From Nonlabens marinus S1-08 (GTDB lineage Bacteria; Bacteroidota; Bacteroidia; Flavobacteriales; Flavobacteriaceae): DNA of 64,000 nucleotides. Positions 43,295-52,175 of this stretch are shown one piece after another. The notes beneath the pieces were generated by a model. It saw only the letters and a program-made list of their open reading frames with translations. It searched no databases and was not told where the DNA came from. The stretch lies in assembly GCF_000831385.1 (NCBI RefSeq), contig NZ_AP014548.1, positions 930,001 to 994,000 on the forward strand, read 5' to 3'. Made by a program: the position numbers and the translations under genes. Each line of letters begins with the position of its first letter. Positions within the stretch are counted from its first letter, which is position 1.

Positions 43295-44701
43295 TTAGTT
43301 GCTTGTAATTTTAACGTCGTCCAGCTCGTAAGTACCGTTTGCTCCACCGCTGCTACCGCCTCCATCAGCCTCACTACCTTGATATCTAAAAGCGATTGCT
43401 CCTATACCGTCTACACAATCTAGGGACACATTTCCAGAAGAAACGAAGTTTCTAAAGTTCTCACTGTTGGAAACGATAGTAGCATCTGCTACAGCGCTCC
43501 AGGTCGCAGTTTCTACACCAGCAGGTGTTCCATCCCAGTCGTTAGAGAACAGCACTTCCATAGAGGATTGATCTGCAAAACTGTTTGAAGTAAAGAAGTT
43601 AAGAACCTCGCCATCTTGTGCGTCAAAGTCAATTTGTGGGGTAATCAACCAGGCAATAGAACTAGCGTCACCAGAGTTGAAGTTGTTTGCACGTGTTCCA
43701 GGACTGTTTCTATCGCTGTTAAAATAGGTCGTCCAGCGAATGCTTCCTGCCTCAATATAATTAGTCCAACCAGCAGGTTCTGTAGGCTGATTATTAATGC
43801 CATTATTGAAATTTTCATCCAATAAGGTGATAGGTCCTGGTCCATTTGCTAGACCACATTGAACTACATTGAAATCACATCGTGTATTAGGGTCAAAGTT
43901 GATATCCTCAGGACTGTTTGAGTTCAGTACAAAAAAGTCATCTCTAAAATCTCTTGATACAATCGCAGTAACAGATCCACTGCCACCAGGTAGGCGTAAT
44001 GCTCTATAATCAGCAAATGTTGAAGTTTGATACACTATTGGAGCTGCAAAAAAGTCTGCACAAGATTGTAACAAACGATCTCCATCAAAAGTGTCACCTT
44101 GCTCTGAGGCAAAGGTTTTCCCTAGCTCTGTATTTGGGAATTGAACATCTACTACACGTACCCACTGGTTTTCTTGAGATTGTGAAATGTCAGAAACGTT
44201 CACTTCTATAGGAACGATGGTAACTGTCTCCTCATCACGCAGGATATATTCATCAAGTCTAGACTCTTGTATTCTATTGAAATCTTCTCCGAAACCTAAA
44301 GCATAAACACCATTTGCCTCTCCGAAAGTCAATCCATCTAACTTCACATACACCTTTCTTCCAAATTCAAATCTGGTAAACAATGGAGTAACATCCACTT
44401 TGATATTAACACCTGCTGTTGGATTTTCAGCTTTGTTTTGAATGATCAATTCTTTGAAAAAGTTCCCGCCTTCGTCACTAGAAATCACATAACCTTCAAT
44501 AAATCCAGCATTTTCACCGAAAGTGATAGGAGTGGAGTTGGTACGGTATTGATTCACGACAGCTTGTAAATCGATGGTTCCTGCAGGAGCATCGATTACT
44601 GCTTGACTCGTTTCTGGAACGGCAAAGTCATCATCCTCTACACAAGAAAAGGTCATCGCAACCACTGCTAGCAAAGCAAAGAGTTTGTTTATATTTTTCA
44701 T
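43295..44701 (-). CDS. DUF5689 lipoprotein with C-terminal jelly-roll-like domain
   Basis: 468 residues. Lipobox VVAMTFSC (C20). A DUF5689-type region (about 45-270: GFIEGYVISSDEGGNFFKEL and VVDVQFPNTELG) with OB-like character is followed by a choice-of-anchor-like domain (LLDENFNNG to ELDDVKITS). The start is MKNINK. Encoded 33 bases behind a TonB-dependent receptor, so it is probably its surface-exposed partner, in the manner of SusD-like lipoproteins. Confidence 0.85.
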   Translation of the reverse strand: MKNINKLFALLAVVAMTFSCVEDDDFAVPETSQAVIDAPAGTIDLQAVVNQYRTNSTPITFGENAGFIEGYVISSDEGGNFFKELIIQNKAENPTAGVNIKVDVTPLFTRFEFGRKVYVKLDGLTFGEANGVYALGFGEDFNRIQESRLDEYILRDEETVTIVPIEVNVSDISQSQENQWVRVVDVQFPNTELGKTFASEQGDTFDGDRLLQSCADFFAAPIVYQTSTFADYRALRLPGGSGSVTAIVSRDFRDDFFVLNSNSPEDINFDPNTRCDFNVVQCGLANGPGPITLLDENFNNGINNQPTEPAGWTNYIEAGSIRWTTYFNSDRNSPGTRANNFNSGDASSIAWLITPQIDFDAQDGEVLNFFTSNSFADQSSMEVLFSNDWDGTPAGVETATWSAVADATIVSNSENFRNFVSSGNVSLDCVDGIGAIAFRYQGSEADGGGSSGGANGTYELDDVKITSN

Positions 44702-44734
44702 TTTTCTGTTATTTATAAATTTCATTATAGCTTT

Positions 44735-47578
44735 TTAAAATCTTAGGTATACGTTTAGGTAATATGTGGTCCCATTACCAAAGAAGTATCGCGGTGCGAA
44801 AACTTCGGTCGGGTTGTTTTGATCTTCTCTTACTGATCTAAAATTGGAATTACGAGACTGCTCAAATCCGCCAGTTTTATATTCTGTATCAAATACGTTG
44901 TTGATAGTAGCAAAGAAACCGACATACTTATTATCAATTCTCCACGATTTACCACCTATTACATTCACAAGCATATAGTCATCAAATTGCTCTTGTTGTA
45001 ACAAGTCTCTTGCTACATCCTCATCATAATCAGTGAATGGTTGACCATCAAAATCTAACGCAAAGTTGTCTGACCTGCGCAAATTACTAATGTCTGAATA
45101 GCCGTTTGCGAAGTAGTTTGCGGTAACACCTATGTTCCAATAATCTGGATCGCGGTATTCGAATCCTACCTGTAAAGCCGTTTCAGGCCCTCCAGCTACA
45201 TGTAAATCTTTAAGTTTAGTAGTTCCATCACCAAAAGTCAATTGACGTCCAGCAAAATCATCACTAGTCAGATAAAGATTTGGGTTGTTCGTATATACGT
45301 TTTGACCTACTGCTGCCGCACCTTTTAAATTGATGGTAGGCGTCACTTGGTATTCAATACCTAATTCAAGACCAGCATTGCGGCGGTCAACATTAGTCAT
45401 TACTTCTTGAACAAAAGCGGATCCATCATCACTAGGTAATCCAGTTAAGTCTTCAGTAAAGTAGAAACCTATATCATTCTCATCTTTAAATTGTAGGTAA
45501 TAACCAGTCAGGCGCATCTTAACGATAGGCGAGCGATAGATGTAGCTCGCGTCTAGGCTATAGCTTTTGCTTGACTCAAGCCCATCTACAATTTCATTAT
45601 TTTGACGAGCATTGACGAATGTATTTCTTATGTAAGGCGCCTTAGTCAAATAAGCGGCATTAAAATCCAATAGGTTCAATCCATTGATCTTATAAGTACC
45701 TCCACCCTTGACGCCAAAGTCTATGAAATCTACCTTCTCACTTTTGCCGAAAGATGCAGCACCTGGAAAGTTCCCGTTCTCATATTTTCCATCTCGCTGG
45801 TATGCTGTTCTAGTAGCGCTACCCGCCACATAGAAATCAACCTTATTTGTCTTGAACTGTGTTTGCGCAAAGGCAGAAGCAACATCAGCATCAATGACAT
45901 AGTTATACTTGTAACGATCACCCTCACCTACAATACGGTTAGGATTTCTGATGTCTGATTGTGCCGCTTGATCTTGAGTTACCTGTGTTGTTTCTTCAGC
46001 AAAAAAGTCCACATCTAGAAATCCGGTACCACCTAACAAATCCTGAACCATAGCGTAGTTTTCGCTAGTGAGATTGCGGTAGTTCAAACCTGCCGTTAAT
46101 AGGATGTTGTCAGCAAGATCAGCTGTTAAAATACTACTTGCCTGGATCTGCCTGTCGTCAATACGATCTTCCTGGATAATGTAAATGGAGTTGCCGCCAT
46201 TGTTGCGTACAATTCTATTCGCATCATACAATTGTACCCAGTCTAACTGCCCATCGTTAACGAATTCTTGTTGAGCAAGGTAAGCTGAGGCTAAGTTTTG
46301 AGCATCAGTTCCATTTCTTAGGAAATAACTAGGTAAGTTCTGGTAGTAATCTGGATTTGGGTTAGTCGCACCACCTATATATGCATTTTGCCCATCTAAA
46401 GTTACTAATCTAGTTCCGCCATTATCAATTCGAGTGTTTCCTATTTTACCGAATTGGTAAGAAGCATTCGTATTCAATTTCACTTTTGGAGTAATGTCCC
46501 AATAGTGATTCAACATTAATATGGGTTCATCAATTTCCCGTATTCTGGAATTGCGTTGTGTGTCTTCTTGAATTCCCCAGAATGGGTTGTAGCTGATGCC
46601 TTTCAAATCTTTAATTTCTTGAGTAATCGCCGTTCTACGACCTACACGGTTGGAAGCGTATATACCTGTAAAATTTAAAGAATGACGTTCACTAATCTTT
46701 TTCTCAACATTTAAGCTGAAAGAATTCGCATCATATAAAGTACCATCAACAAACCCTTCTTCACCAGCACGACGGGAAGCAGTAACTGCATAAGCCCAAC
46801 CGCTGCTTAAGAGCCCACTCTTATAAGTAGCCATATATCTAGCGCGATAGCTTCTATTAGCAGACGCAAAAGAAATTTGTGATCCAGCGCGCTGCTGTGA
46901 TGCTCTCATATCAATGCTTTGCACACCACCATAACCTCCAAACGTGTTGTCAGCTGGCGTCAATCCCATAGTAAAGGTTTGGTTGCGTTGCAGGTCATTG
47001 ATTCCTCCCCAGTTGGACCATTGTGGTCTACCAGAGAATTGCTTGTTCATTTCTAGTCCGTTGATCAAGACTTTACCATCTTCACTATTTAGACCTCTAG
47101 GCCTGAAGAAAGTGGCGCTAAAGTCAAAAGCAGCTGCTCTCAAAAATTGATCTCTTGTAGCTTGTAACAAACCAGAAACGTTATTTGCCGCATTATCATC
47201 CTCTGCCAGGTCATTTTCTGTTAGGGAAACAATACCGATGGCTTGTTCTTGCTGTACATTATCAATTTGAAGATAGAGAGGATCTAGATTGACCGTTTCT
47301 CCTATGATGATAACAATAGGAATGTTGCGGGTAGAATACTCGTTTGATTCAATGATAAGCATTTGATCACCAGGCTCTAAGTCTCTTTCAAAGACAAAAT
47401 AACCTTGAGCATCGGTGGTAGTTCTATATTGCGAACCTCTTATAGTAACTATCGCTCCAGGGATGGGTTCCTCTGTTGTTTCGTCAATGACGCGACCTTT
47501 CAAAAGCTCCTGAGCCATACCCATTGTAGAAACCAGCATAAACGAAAAGAGCAAAAGCCTTGTGTAAAATTGATTCAT
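44735..47578 (-). CDS. TonB-dependent receptor with CarboxypepD_reg-like N-terminus
   Basis: 947 residues. Signal peptide about 1-22 (MGMAQ), carboxypeptidase-regulatory-like domain (about 24-105, LKGRVIDETTEEPIPGAIV), plug domain (about 125-260) and a beta-barrel to the C-terminal aromatic YYLNVYLRF. It imports a large or scarce substrate across the outer membrane. Its partner is the DUF5689 lipoprotein, and EEP-type nuclease genes lie on both sides. TAGTTTTG at 47617-47624 on the minus strand could be its -7 box. Confidence 0.93.
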   Translation of the reverse strand: MNQFYTRLLLFSFMLVSTMGMAQELLKGRVIDETTEEPIPGAIVTIRGSQYRTTTDAQGYFVFERDLEPGDQMLIIESNEYSTRNIPIVIIIGETVNLDPLYLQIDNVQQEQAIGIVSLTENDLAEDDNAANNVSGLLQATRDQFLRAAAFDFSATFFRPRGLNSEDGKVLINGLEMNKQFSGRPQWSNWGGINDLQRNQTFTMGLTPADNTFGGYGGVQSIDMRASQQRAGSQISFASANRSYRARYMATYKSGLLSSGWAYAVTASRRAGEEGFVDGTLYDANSFSLNVEKKISERHSLNFTGIYASNRVGRRTAITQEIKDLKGISYNPFWGIQEDTQRNSRIREIDEPILMLNHYWDITPKVKLNTNASYQFGKIGNTRIDNGGTRLVTLDGQNAYIGGATNPNPDYYQNLPSYFLRNGTDAQNLASAYLAQQEFVNDGQLDWVQLYDANRIVRNNGGNSIYIIQEDRIDDRQIQASSILTADLADNILLTAGLNYRNLTSENYAMVQDLLGGTGFLDVDFFAEETTQVTQDQAAQSDIRNPNRIVGEGDRYKYNYVIDADVASAFAQTQFKTNKVDFYVAGSATRTAYQRDGKYENGNFPGAASFGKSEKVDFIDFGVKGGGTYKINGLNLLDFNAAYLTKAPYIRNTFVNARQNNEIVDGLESSKSYSLDASYIYRSPIVKMRLTGYYLQFKDENDIGFYFTEDLTGLPSDDGSAFVQEVMTNVDRRNAGLELGIEYQVTPTINLKGAAAVGQNVYTNNPNLYLTSDDFAGRQLTFGDGTTKLKDLHVAGGPETALQVGFEYRDPDYWNIGVTANYFANGYSDISNLRRSDNFALDFDGQPFTDYDEDVARDLLQQEQFDDYMLVNVIGGKSWRIDNKYVGFFATINNVFDTEYKTGGFEQSRNSNFRSVREDQNNPTEVFAPRYFFGNGTTYYLNVYLRF

Positions 47579-47706
47579 TCGTTGTTAATATTATTATAAC
47601 GTTATCTGTGATCGCGCAAAACTACGTTTTTATATCGGCTAGCGTACCTTTGGCAAGTCGTTTGCAACAAATTTTACAATAACATAAACTTAGAATTATT
47701 TCTCAT

Positions 47707-48837
47707 ATGTTTAAATACATGATTGTCAGTGTGTTTTTCTATTTCGCTTTCGCGAAAGCGAGCCACGCACAAACTACAGAGGTGAAACAGTATAAGGTTC
47801 AGACAGTTGCCTTTTACAATCTTGAAAACTTATTTGATACCGAAGACGATACGAGCATCAACGATGAAGCCAGTCCGATGTTGGAAATGGACGCTGGAAT
47901 CCGTGAGGAAGTTTATGAAAAGAAGCTTTCAAATATGGCTCGGGTCATTCGTAAAATAGGAGCCGATAAAGCTCAAACCGCACCCACGATTTTAGGGGTG
48001 TGTGAGGTAGAAAACCGAAAAGTGTTGGAAGACCTTGTTAGCCACCCATTATTAAGAGAGTTTGATTACGGCATTGAGCATTTCAACTCTCCAGACCGTC
48101 GTGGCATTGATACAGGATTTCTGTATAAGAAAAAAGAGTTTAAAGTGTTGAACAGTGTTTCTAAGGAATTATTGATTTACGACTTAGAAGACGGTGATCG
48201 TGTGTATACCCGCGATCCTATAGTCGTTACAGGAGAGCTCAATGGCGACAAAATGACTTTTATTGTAAACCACTGGCCATCGCGCAGTGGTGGGGAGCAG
48301 AAAAGTAGAAGCAAGCGTAATGCAGCTGCCCAGTTGAATAAGTCCATTATCGATAGCTTGCACAGCATCGATGCGATGTCTAAGATTTTTGTAATGGGAG
48401 ATTTAAACGATGACCCTACAAATGAAAGTGTTAAAACGATATTGAATGCCCAGCTGGACAGAGAGACGGTGAAGCCTCAAATGATTTACAATCCTTATAT
48501 GCAAATGTTGAAGGATGGTTACAATACCCTATTGTATAGGGATTCTGGAAATATTTTTGACCAGATCATGTTCACTTACCCAATGCTAGCGGAAGCAAAT
48601 CAACCAGGTTATATATATTGGCAGGCTCACATTTACAATCCTAGTTTTTTGACAAATAAAACAGGATCTTACAAAGGGTATCCGTACCGCAGTTTTTTAG
48701 GCAACACATTTACTGGTGGTTACAGCGACCATTTTCCTGTATATGTATATTTAGTGAGAGAAATTACATCTGACGAAACGATGAACGCGGCTTTGAAAGA
48801 TGCCAAGCAATCCGTCAAAGAATTAAAGAAGAATTAA
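47707..48837 (+). CDS. Secreted endonuclease/exonuclease/phosphatase family protein (2)
   Basis: 376 residues, paralogue of the protein at 42232. Signal peptide about 1-22 (FAFAKASHAQ), then EEP motifs FYNLENLFDTEDD, GVCEVENRKVL, NHWPSRSGG, MGDLNDDPTN and GGYSDHFPVY. Divergent from the TonB receptor gene. Secretion plus nuclease fold suggests breakdown of extracellular nucleic acid or phosphate esters. Part of the signal peptide (residues 13-18) is encoded by a palindrome copy. Confidence 0.9.
   Translation: MFKYMIVSVFFYFAFAKASHAQTTEVKQYKVQTVAFYNLENLFDTEDDTSINDEASPMLEMDAGIREEVYEKKLSNMARVIRKIGADKAQTAPTILGVCEVENRKVLEDLVSHPLLREFDYGIEHFNSPDRRGIDTGFLYKKKEFKVLNSVSKELLIYDLEDGDRVYTRDPIVVTGELNGDKMTFIVNHWPSRSGGEQKSRSKRNAAAQLNKSIIDSLHSIDAMSKIFVMGDLNDDPTNESVKTILNAQLDRETVKPQMIYNPYMQMLKDGYNTLLYRDSGNIFDQIMFTYPMLAEANQPGYIYWQAHIYNPSFLTNKTGSYKGYPYRSFLGNTFTGGYSDHFPVYVYLVREITSDETMNAALKDAKQSVKELKKN
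47743..47760. repeat. Dispersed palindrome forming a signal peptide
   Basis: 18-bp perfect copy, read FAFAKA inside the signal peptide of the secreted nuclease, just before the cleavage region. Second such case after batC. Confidence 0.93.
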
Positions 48838-48861
48838 ATTCTGAAATTATAGAGTGCAGTT

Positions 48862-48892
48862 AAAATGCGTCTGGAAACAGACGCATTTTTTT
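48862..48892 (+). terminator. Strong bidirectional terminator
   Basis: Twelve-base stem AAAATGCGTCTG / CAGACGCATTTT with GAAA loop and seven or more T. It serves both the nuclease and the convergent yraN gene. Confidence 0.9.
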
Positions 48893-48893
48893 A

Positions 48894-49256
48894 TTAGAAA
48901 TGATAAAAGGCATCTTTCAGATGTTCTACTTGAGTACCTCGTTTATTTTTAATGATAGCAATGATGTCAAAACGTACTTCAACATCAACATCTTCTAGCT
49001 CATGTACAAAATGATCTGATGTGTCCACCAATCGTTTGATTTGGCCGGGCTTTAAAAAGTCTTGTGGATCACCAAAATCTGGAGTAGAGCGAGTCTTTAC
49101 TTCTACAATAACAACTGTGTTACCCATTCTTGCAATCACATCTATTTCACCTTTTAAATACACATAATTCCGTGCAAGTATTTGATAGCCAGATTTCAGC
49201 AAGTGGGCTACAGCAAGTTCTTCTCCAGCGGTTCCTAGATCATTGTGATCTGCCAT
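48894..49256 (-). CDS. yraN: YraN family (UPF0102) protein
   Basis: 120 residues, restriction-endonuclease-like fold. GEIDVIAR and VIVEVKTRS give the PD-(D/E)xK pattern typical of UPF0102; the biological role is unsettled. Length normal. Four bases behind the LD-carboxypeptidase gene, so co-transcribed. Confidence 0.92.
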   Translation of the reverse strand: MADHNDLGTAGEELAVAHLLKSGYQILARNYVYLKGEIDVIARMGNTVVIVEVKTRSTPDFGDPQDFLKPGQIKRLVDTSDHFVHELEDVDVEVRFDIIAIIKNKRGTQVEHLKDAFYHF

Positions 49257-49260
49257 GATT

Positions 49261-50163
49261 TTATTGTGATATGGTAACAGTAAGAGAACGGATATCTATG
49301 GTAATAGGCTTGCCTAAAACGAAACTATAATTATCAATAAGATGCCCAGCAGGAAAGTCAAAAATCACAGGATAACTCTTGCCTGCCGTATGTTCTTCAA
49401 TAATCTCTCGGGCATTTTTACCAAATGGTATCTCGTGATCCTTCATGTCAGTCATTCCACCTATGACTAATGCTTTTAAATCATCCAGCTTCCCTGAACG
49501 TTTAAGCGTCGTCATCATCCGGTCGATATGATATAGGTATTCGTCAAGATCTTCTATAAACAAGATGTGATCTTTCAAATCAGGAAAAGTTGGGGATGAT
49601 AGCATGCTCAATAGAACTGATAAATTCCCGCCTATCACTGGCGCAGTAATCACTTGCTCCTCTATTTCATTTGTATTTTCAAAAGTCAAAGATTGCGACT
49701 GTCCAGTAACAACCCGACTCCAGCTGCGCAACAATTCTTCTGATTTTTCAGGAAACTCTTGCGGCATGAAACAATGCACACTTTGCAATCCATGTCGCTG
49801 CCACAATCCATGCAAATTAGTAACGTCAGAATAGCCTAGCAACAACTTATTGCGACCTTCCAATATACTCAGGTCAATATCGTCTACAATCTTGATGCTT
49901 CCATAACCACCACGAGCGATCCAGATCGCATCAATGGCAGGATTTGCTAATGCTTCTTGAAAATCAGCAAGGCGTTCCTCGTTTGAGCCTCCATATTGAT
50001 GGTGTTTTTTACCTATCGTTTTTCCTAGACTTACTTGATACCCTTGTGATTTGAGCCAGCCTATCGCAGGGGCAAGTTTTTCTACACTCGCAATTCTAGC
50101 GGTGCAAAGAATACGGATGTGAGAGTTGGATTCGAGCGGTGAGAAAGACTGATAATAGGGCAT
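49261..50163 (-). CDS. LD-carboxypeptidase
   Basis: 300 residues, peptidase S66 type. Removes the terminal D-Ala from tetrapeptides in peptidoglycan recycling. ARGGYGS (83-89), nucleophile S112 in GYSDVTNLHG, Glu in FIEDLDEY and His in FDFPAGHLIDN are the expected landmarks. The start MPYYQSFSP is preferred because the upstream extension crosses a palindrome. It precedes yraN. Confidence 0.93.
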   Translation of the reverse strand: MPYYQSFSPLESNSHIRILCTARIASVEKLAPAIGWLKSQGYQVSLGKTIGKKHHQYGGSNEERLADFQEALANPAIDAIWIARGGYGSIKIVDDIDLSILEGRNKLLLGYSDVTNLHGLWQRHGLQSVHCFMPQEFPEKSEELLRSWSRVVTGQSQSLTFENTNEIEEQVITAPVIGGNLSVLLSMLSSPTFPDLKDHILFIEDLDEYLYHIDRMMTTLKRSGKLDDLKALVIGGMTDMKDHEIPFGKNAREIIEEHTAGKSYPVIFDFPAGHLIDNYSFVLGKPITIDIRSLTVTISQ

Positions 50164-50557
50164 TACTTGTTTTAGGGAATTTATTAAAAATACAATATAA
50201 ACCGCAGTTGTAAAATGAAAGCCCATGTGGCTTTGTGCTTGTGGGAAAGTTCGCTTTCGCGAAAGCGAAATACCCACCTCTTAAAATCTTTTAACAGACG
50301 AATTATTAAACCAGATCACCTATCAATTGTACCTGTATTATGATGACGACTCTGGGGGGCAAAACATCAAGGGACCGCCATAGGAGTTTTCAAAGACATT
50401 CTTACAAAGAACCTGAACCCTCGACAGCACCAGCACCTTTAACCCTAAGAGGTAAAAAAGTAAGGAATATTACTTCAACTGTAGGCACTAGGATCTTATA
50501 GCTACAGCATAAAAACTTCTACCAGAACAGGGTGTAAACTTTTTATTGTACCTAAAG
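50164..50557. other. Intergenic stretch, possible decayed coding sequence
   Basis: 394 bases containing one palindrome copy. From about 50320 to 50460 the plus strand can be read as short protein-like pieces (QLYLYYDDDSGGQNIKGPP, then TLDSTSTFNPKR after a stop and shift). This could be a relic of a gene, but is too short to identify. No RNA gene is recognisable. Confidence 0.3.
50250..50269. repeat. Dispersed palindrome, full copy
   Basis: Full 20 bp, upstream of the LD-carboxypeptidase start. Confidence 0.95.
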
Positions 50558-51145
50558 TTATTTTGTAGCAGGGCCGTTAGTAACAGGAATATCCATTTGA
50601 ACCCGGGTGATGTAAAGCTTGAGGTCTTTTGATTCAGGACTGGAAGAGTCAAAGCTATTATAACTGTAATATTCTGTTGGGATAAGATCTGATGTTGGAC
50701 GTACCGCAAAAGTTATTTTTTTATCGACCAGGTTGCCGTTATCAATTTTCACTTTACCAGGTAGGTCGTAGCCTAGACCGTAAAATTTAACGCTCGCACC
50801 GTTAGCTTCTACTAGCTTTGTGATAGGGTCGCCTACGGTTCCATAAGGCGTGGTCCATTGTCCAGACTTATACCAATAAAGCGTTTCCGGAGTATCGCCG
50901 TTGTAGATAATGACCAGCTCATCTTCGGTTTCTGGATATAAAGTTTTGACGGTACGCTCGGCATTGTATTCGTCTAGAAACTTAGTTTCAGTAGATATGT
51001 TGGCATCATTGTATTCTTTTTCCCAATTTGGACCTGCTGATATTAAACTGACCAATCGCTCTGCATCCCAAGGATCCACAGATTCTTGATCATCTTTACA
51101 GGCAATCAAAGTAATAGCAAGAAATAGAATCAAAAATCGTTTCAT
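50558..51145 (-). CDS. Lipoprotein, member of a paralogous pair (1)
   Basis: 195 residues. Lipobox ITLIAC (C16). The mature protein shares with the next gene the block around GDPITKLVEANGASVKFYGLGYDLPGKV and the final beta-strand ending in an ITRV-like sequence, so they are paralogues. No known domain. TATCTTTG at 51167-51174 (minus strand) is a likely -7 box 21 bases before the start. Confidence 0.78.
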   Translation of the reverse strand: MKRFLILFLAITLIACKDDQESVDPWDAERLVSLISAGPNWEKEYNDANISTETKFLDEYNAERTVKTLYPETEDELVIIYNGDTPETLYWYKSGQWTTPYGTVGDPITKLVEANGASVKFYGLGYDLPGKVKIDNGNLVDKKITFAVRPTSDLIPTEYYSYNSFDSSSPESKDLKLYITRVQMDIPVTNGPATK

Positions 51146-51183
51146 GGAATTGAATTTTTCAGTTCACAAAGATAACTGTGCTT

Positions 51184-51831
51184 TTAAAACTTATAGGTAA
51201 TGCTGGAAACGTATAAATGAAGTTTTTCAACATTTGCCGCGTCAGAATCAAAAAAAGTACTGCCCATAAACTCATATGCGTCCTCCTCATTGATGTCGTT
51301 ATAACTAGGCGATACAAAAATGGAATACCTATCCTCATTGATAGAACCTCCATTGAAACGTATAAGGCCGCTGTAATCCCAGCCAAATCCAGCAAATTGT
51401 ACTGCAGTTCCATTGATGTCATTCAGTTGCTTTATAGGCAGTCCTATATAAATAGGATGTCTAGTGCGCCAGCGTCCACGATCGCCATAAAGCATTTCAA
51501 AAGGTTTTCCATTCTCGTAAGAAACTAGGATTTGATCATCAGTCCCGCTATTGAAAATTTTGACAGGCCGCTCGATAGTCCCCTCACCGAAGAGCATCAC
51601 ATCTTCTTCCATAATCAAGTCAGGATAAGCGCTAGCCAGCCTATTTTCCCTAATCGCATCAGCTAGATTCTCGAGAGTCCAATAGGCAACTTCCTCTGGA
51701 GTATCCACTTTCATTTCGCTAGCTTCCACAGGGGACAAATCACTTGACCCGGCGTTGATAGGGGTGTCTCGAGATTCCTTTTTACAGCTTGCAAAACAGA
51801 CGAATAAAGCACAAAAGAGAATTATTTTCAT
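51184..51831 (-). CDS. Lipoprotein, member of a paralogous pair (2)
   Basis: 215 residues. Lipobox VCFASC (C16), Ser/Pro-rich linker, then a beta-rich domain paralogous to the neighbour (GLPIKQLNDINGTAVQFAGF). The second gene is 38 bases downstream and has its own -7-like box, so expression may be separate. Function unknown. Confidence 0.78.
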   Translation of the reverse strand: MKIILFCALFVCFASCKKESRDTPINAGSSDLSPVEASEMKVDTPEEVAYWTLENLADAIRENRLASAYPDLIMEEDVMLFGEGTIERPVKIFNSGTDDQILVSYENGKPFEMLYGDRGRWRTRHPIYIGLPIKQLNDINGTAVQFAGFGWDYSGLIRFNGGSINEDRYSIFVSPSYNDINEEDAYEFMGSTFFDSDAANVEKLHLYVSSITYKF

Positions 51832-51849
51832 GAGTGTAGTGGTATTTAC

Positions 51850-51863
51850 GCTTTCGCGAAAGC
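51850..51863. repeat. Dispersed palindrome core, arms degraded
   Basis: 14-bp core with AC and TT flanks instead of full arms, although intergenic. The remaining part of this 344-base spacer (51832-52175) shows no gene or recognisable element. Confidence 0.9.
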
Positions 51864-52175
51864 TTACAATTTACAGCTTTTACAGCTTTTTTAGGCTCAT
51901 CTTATCTACAGGAATAAATGACCATTGCTAAAAAAATGATCTAAAGTCCTTTCATGGCATCAATATCTAAGAATGGTAAATAGTAATAGGATGGATGGAA
52001 TGATGCTATAGAAGGTTGATGTGTATATTAATTTGAACGGAGATCCAATAATCTCATTTTCCTCTACCTTTTTACAACCTAAAGCCCTGTGTTTACGTAC
52101 CTAAGTTATTAAACACTATTAATCGCGACTGAAAAGAACTTAGTACGCCTTAAACAAAACGAAAATTCAAAAAAA

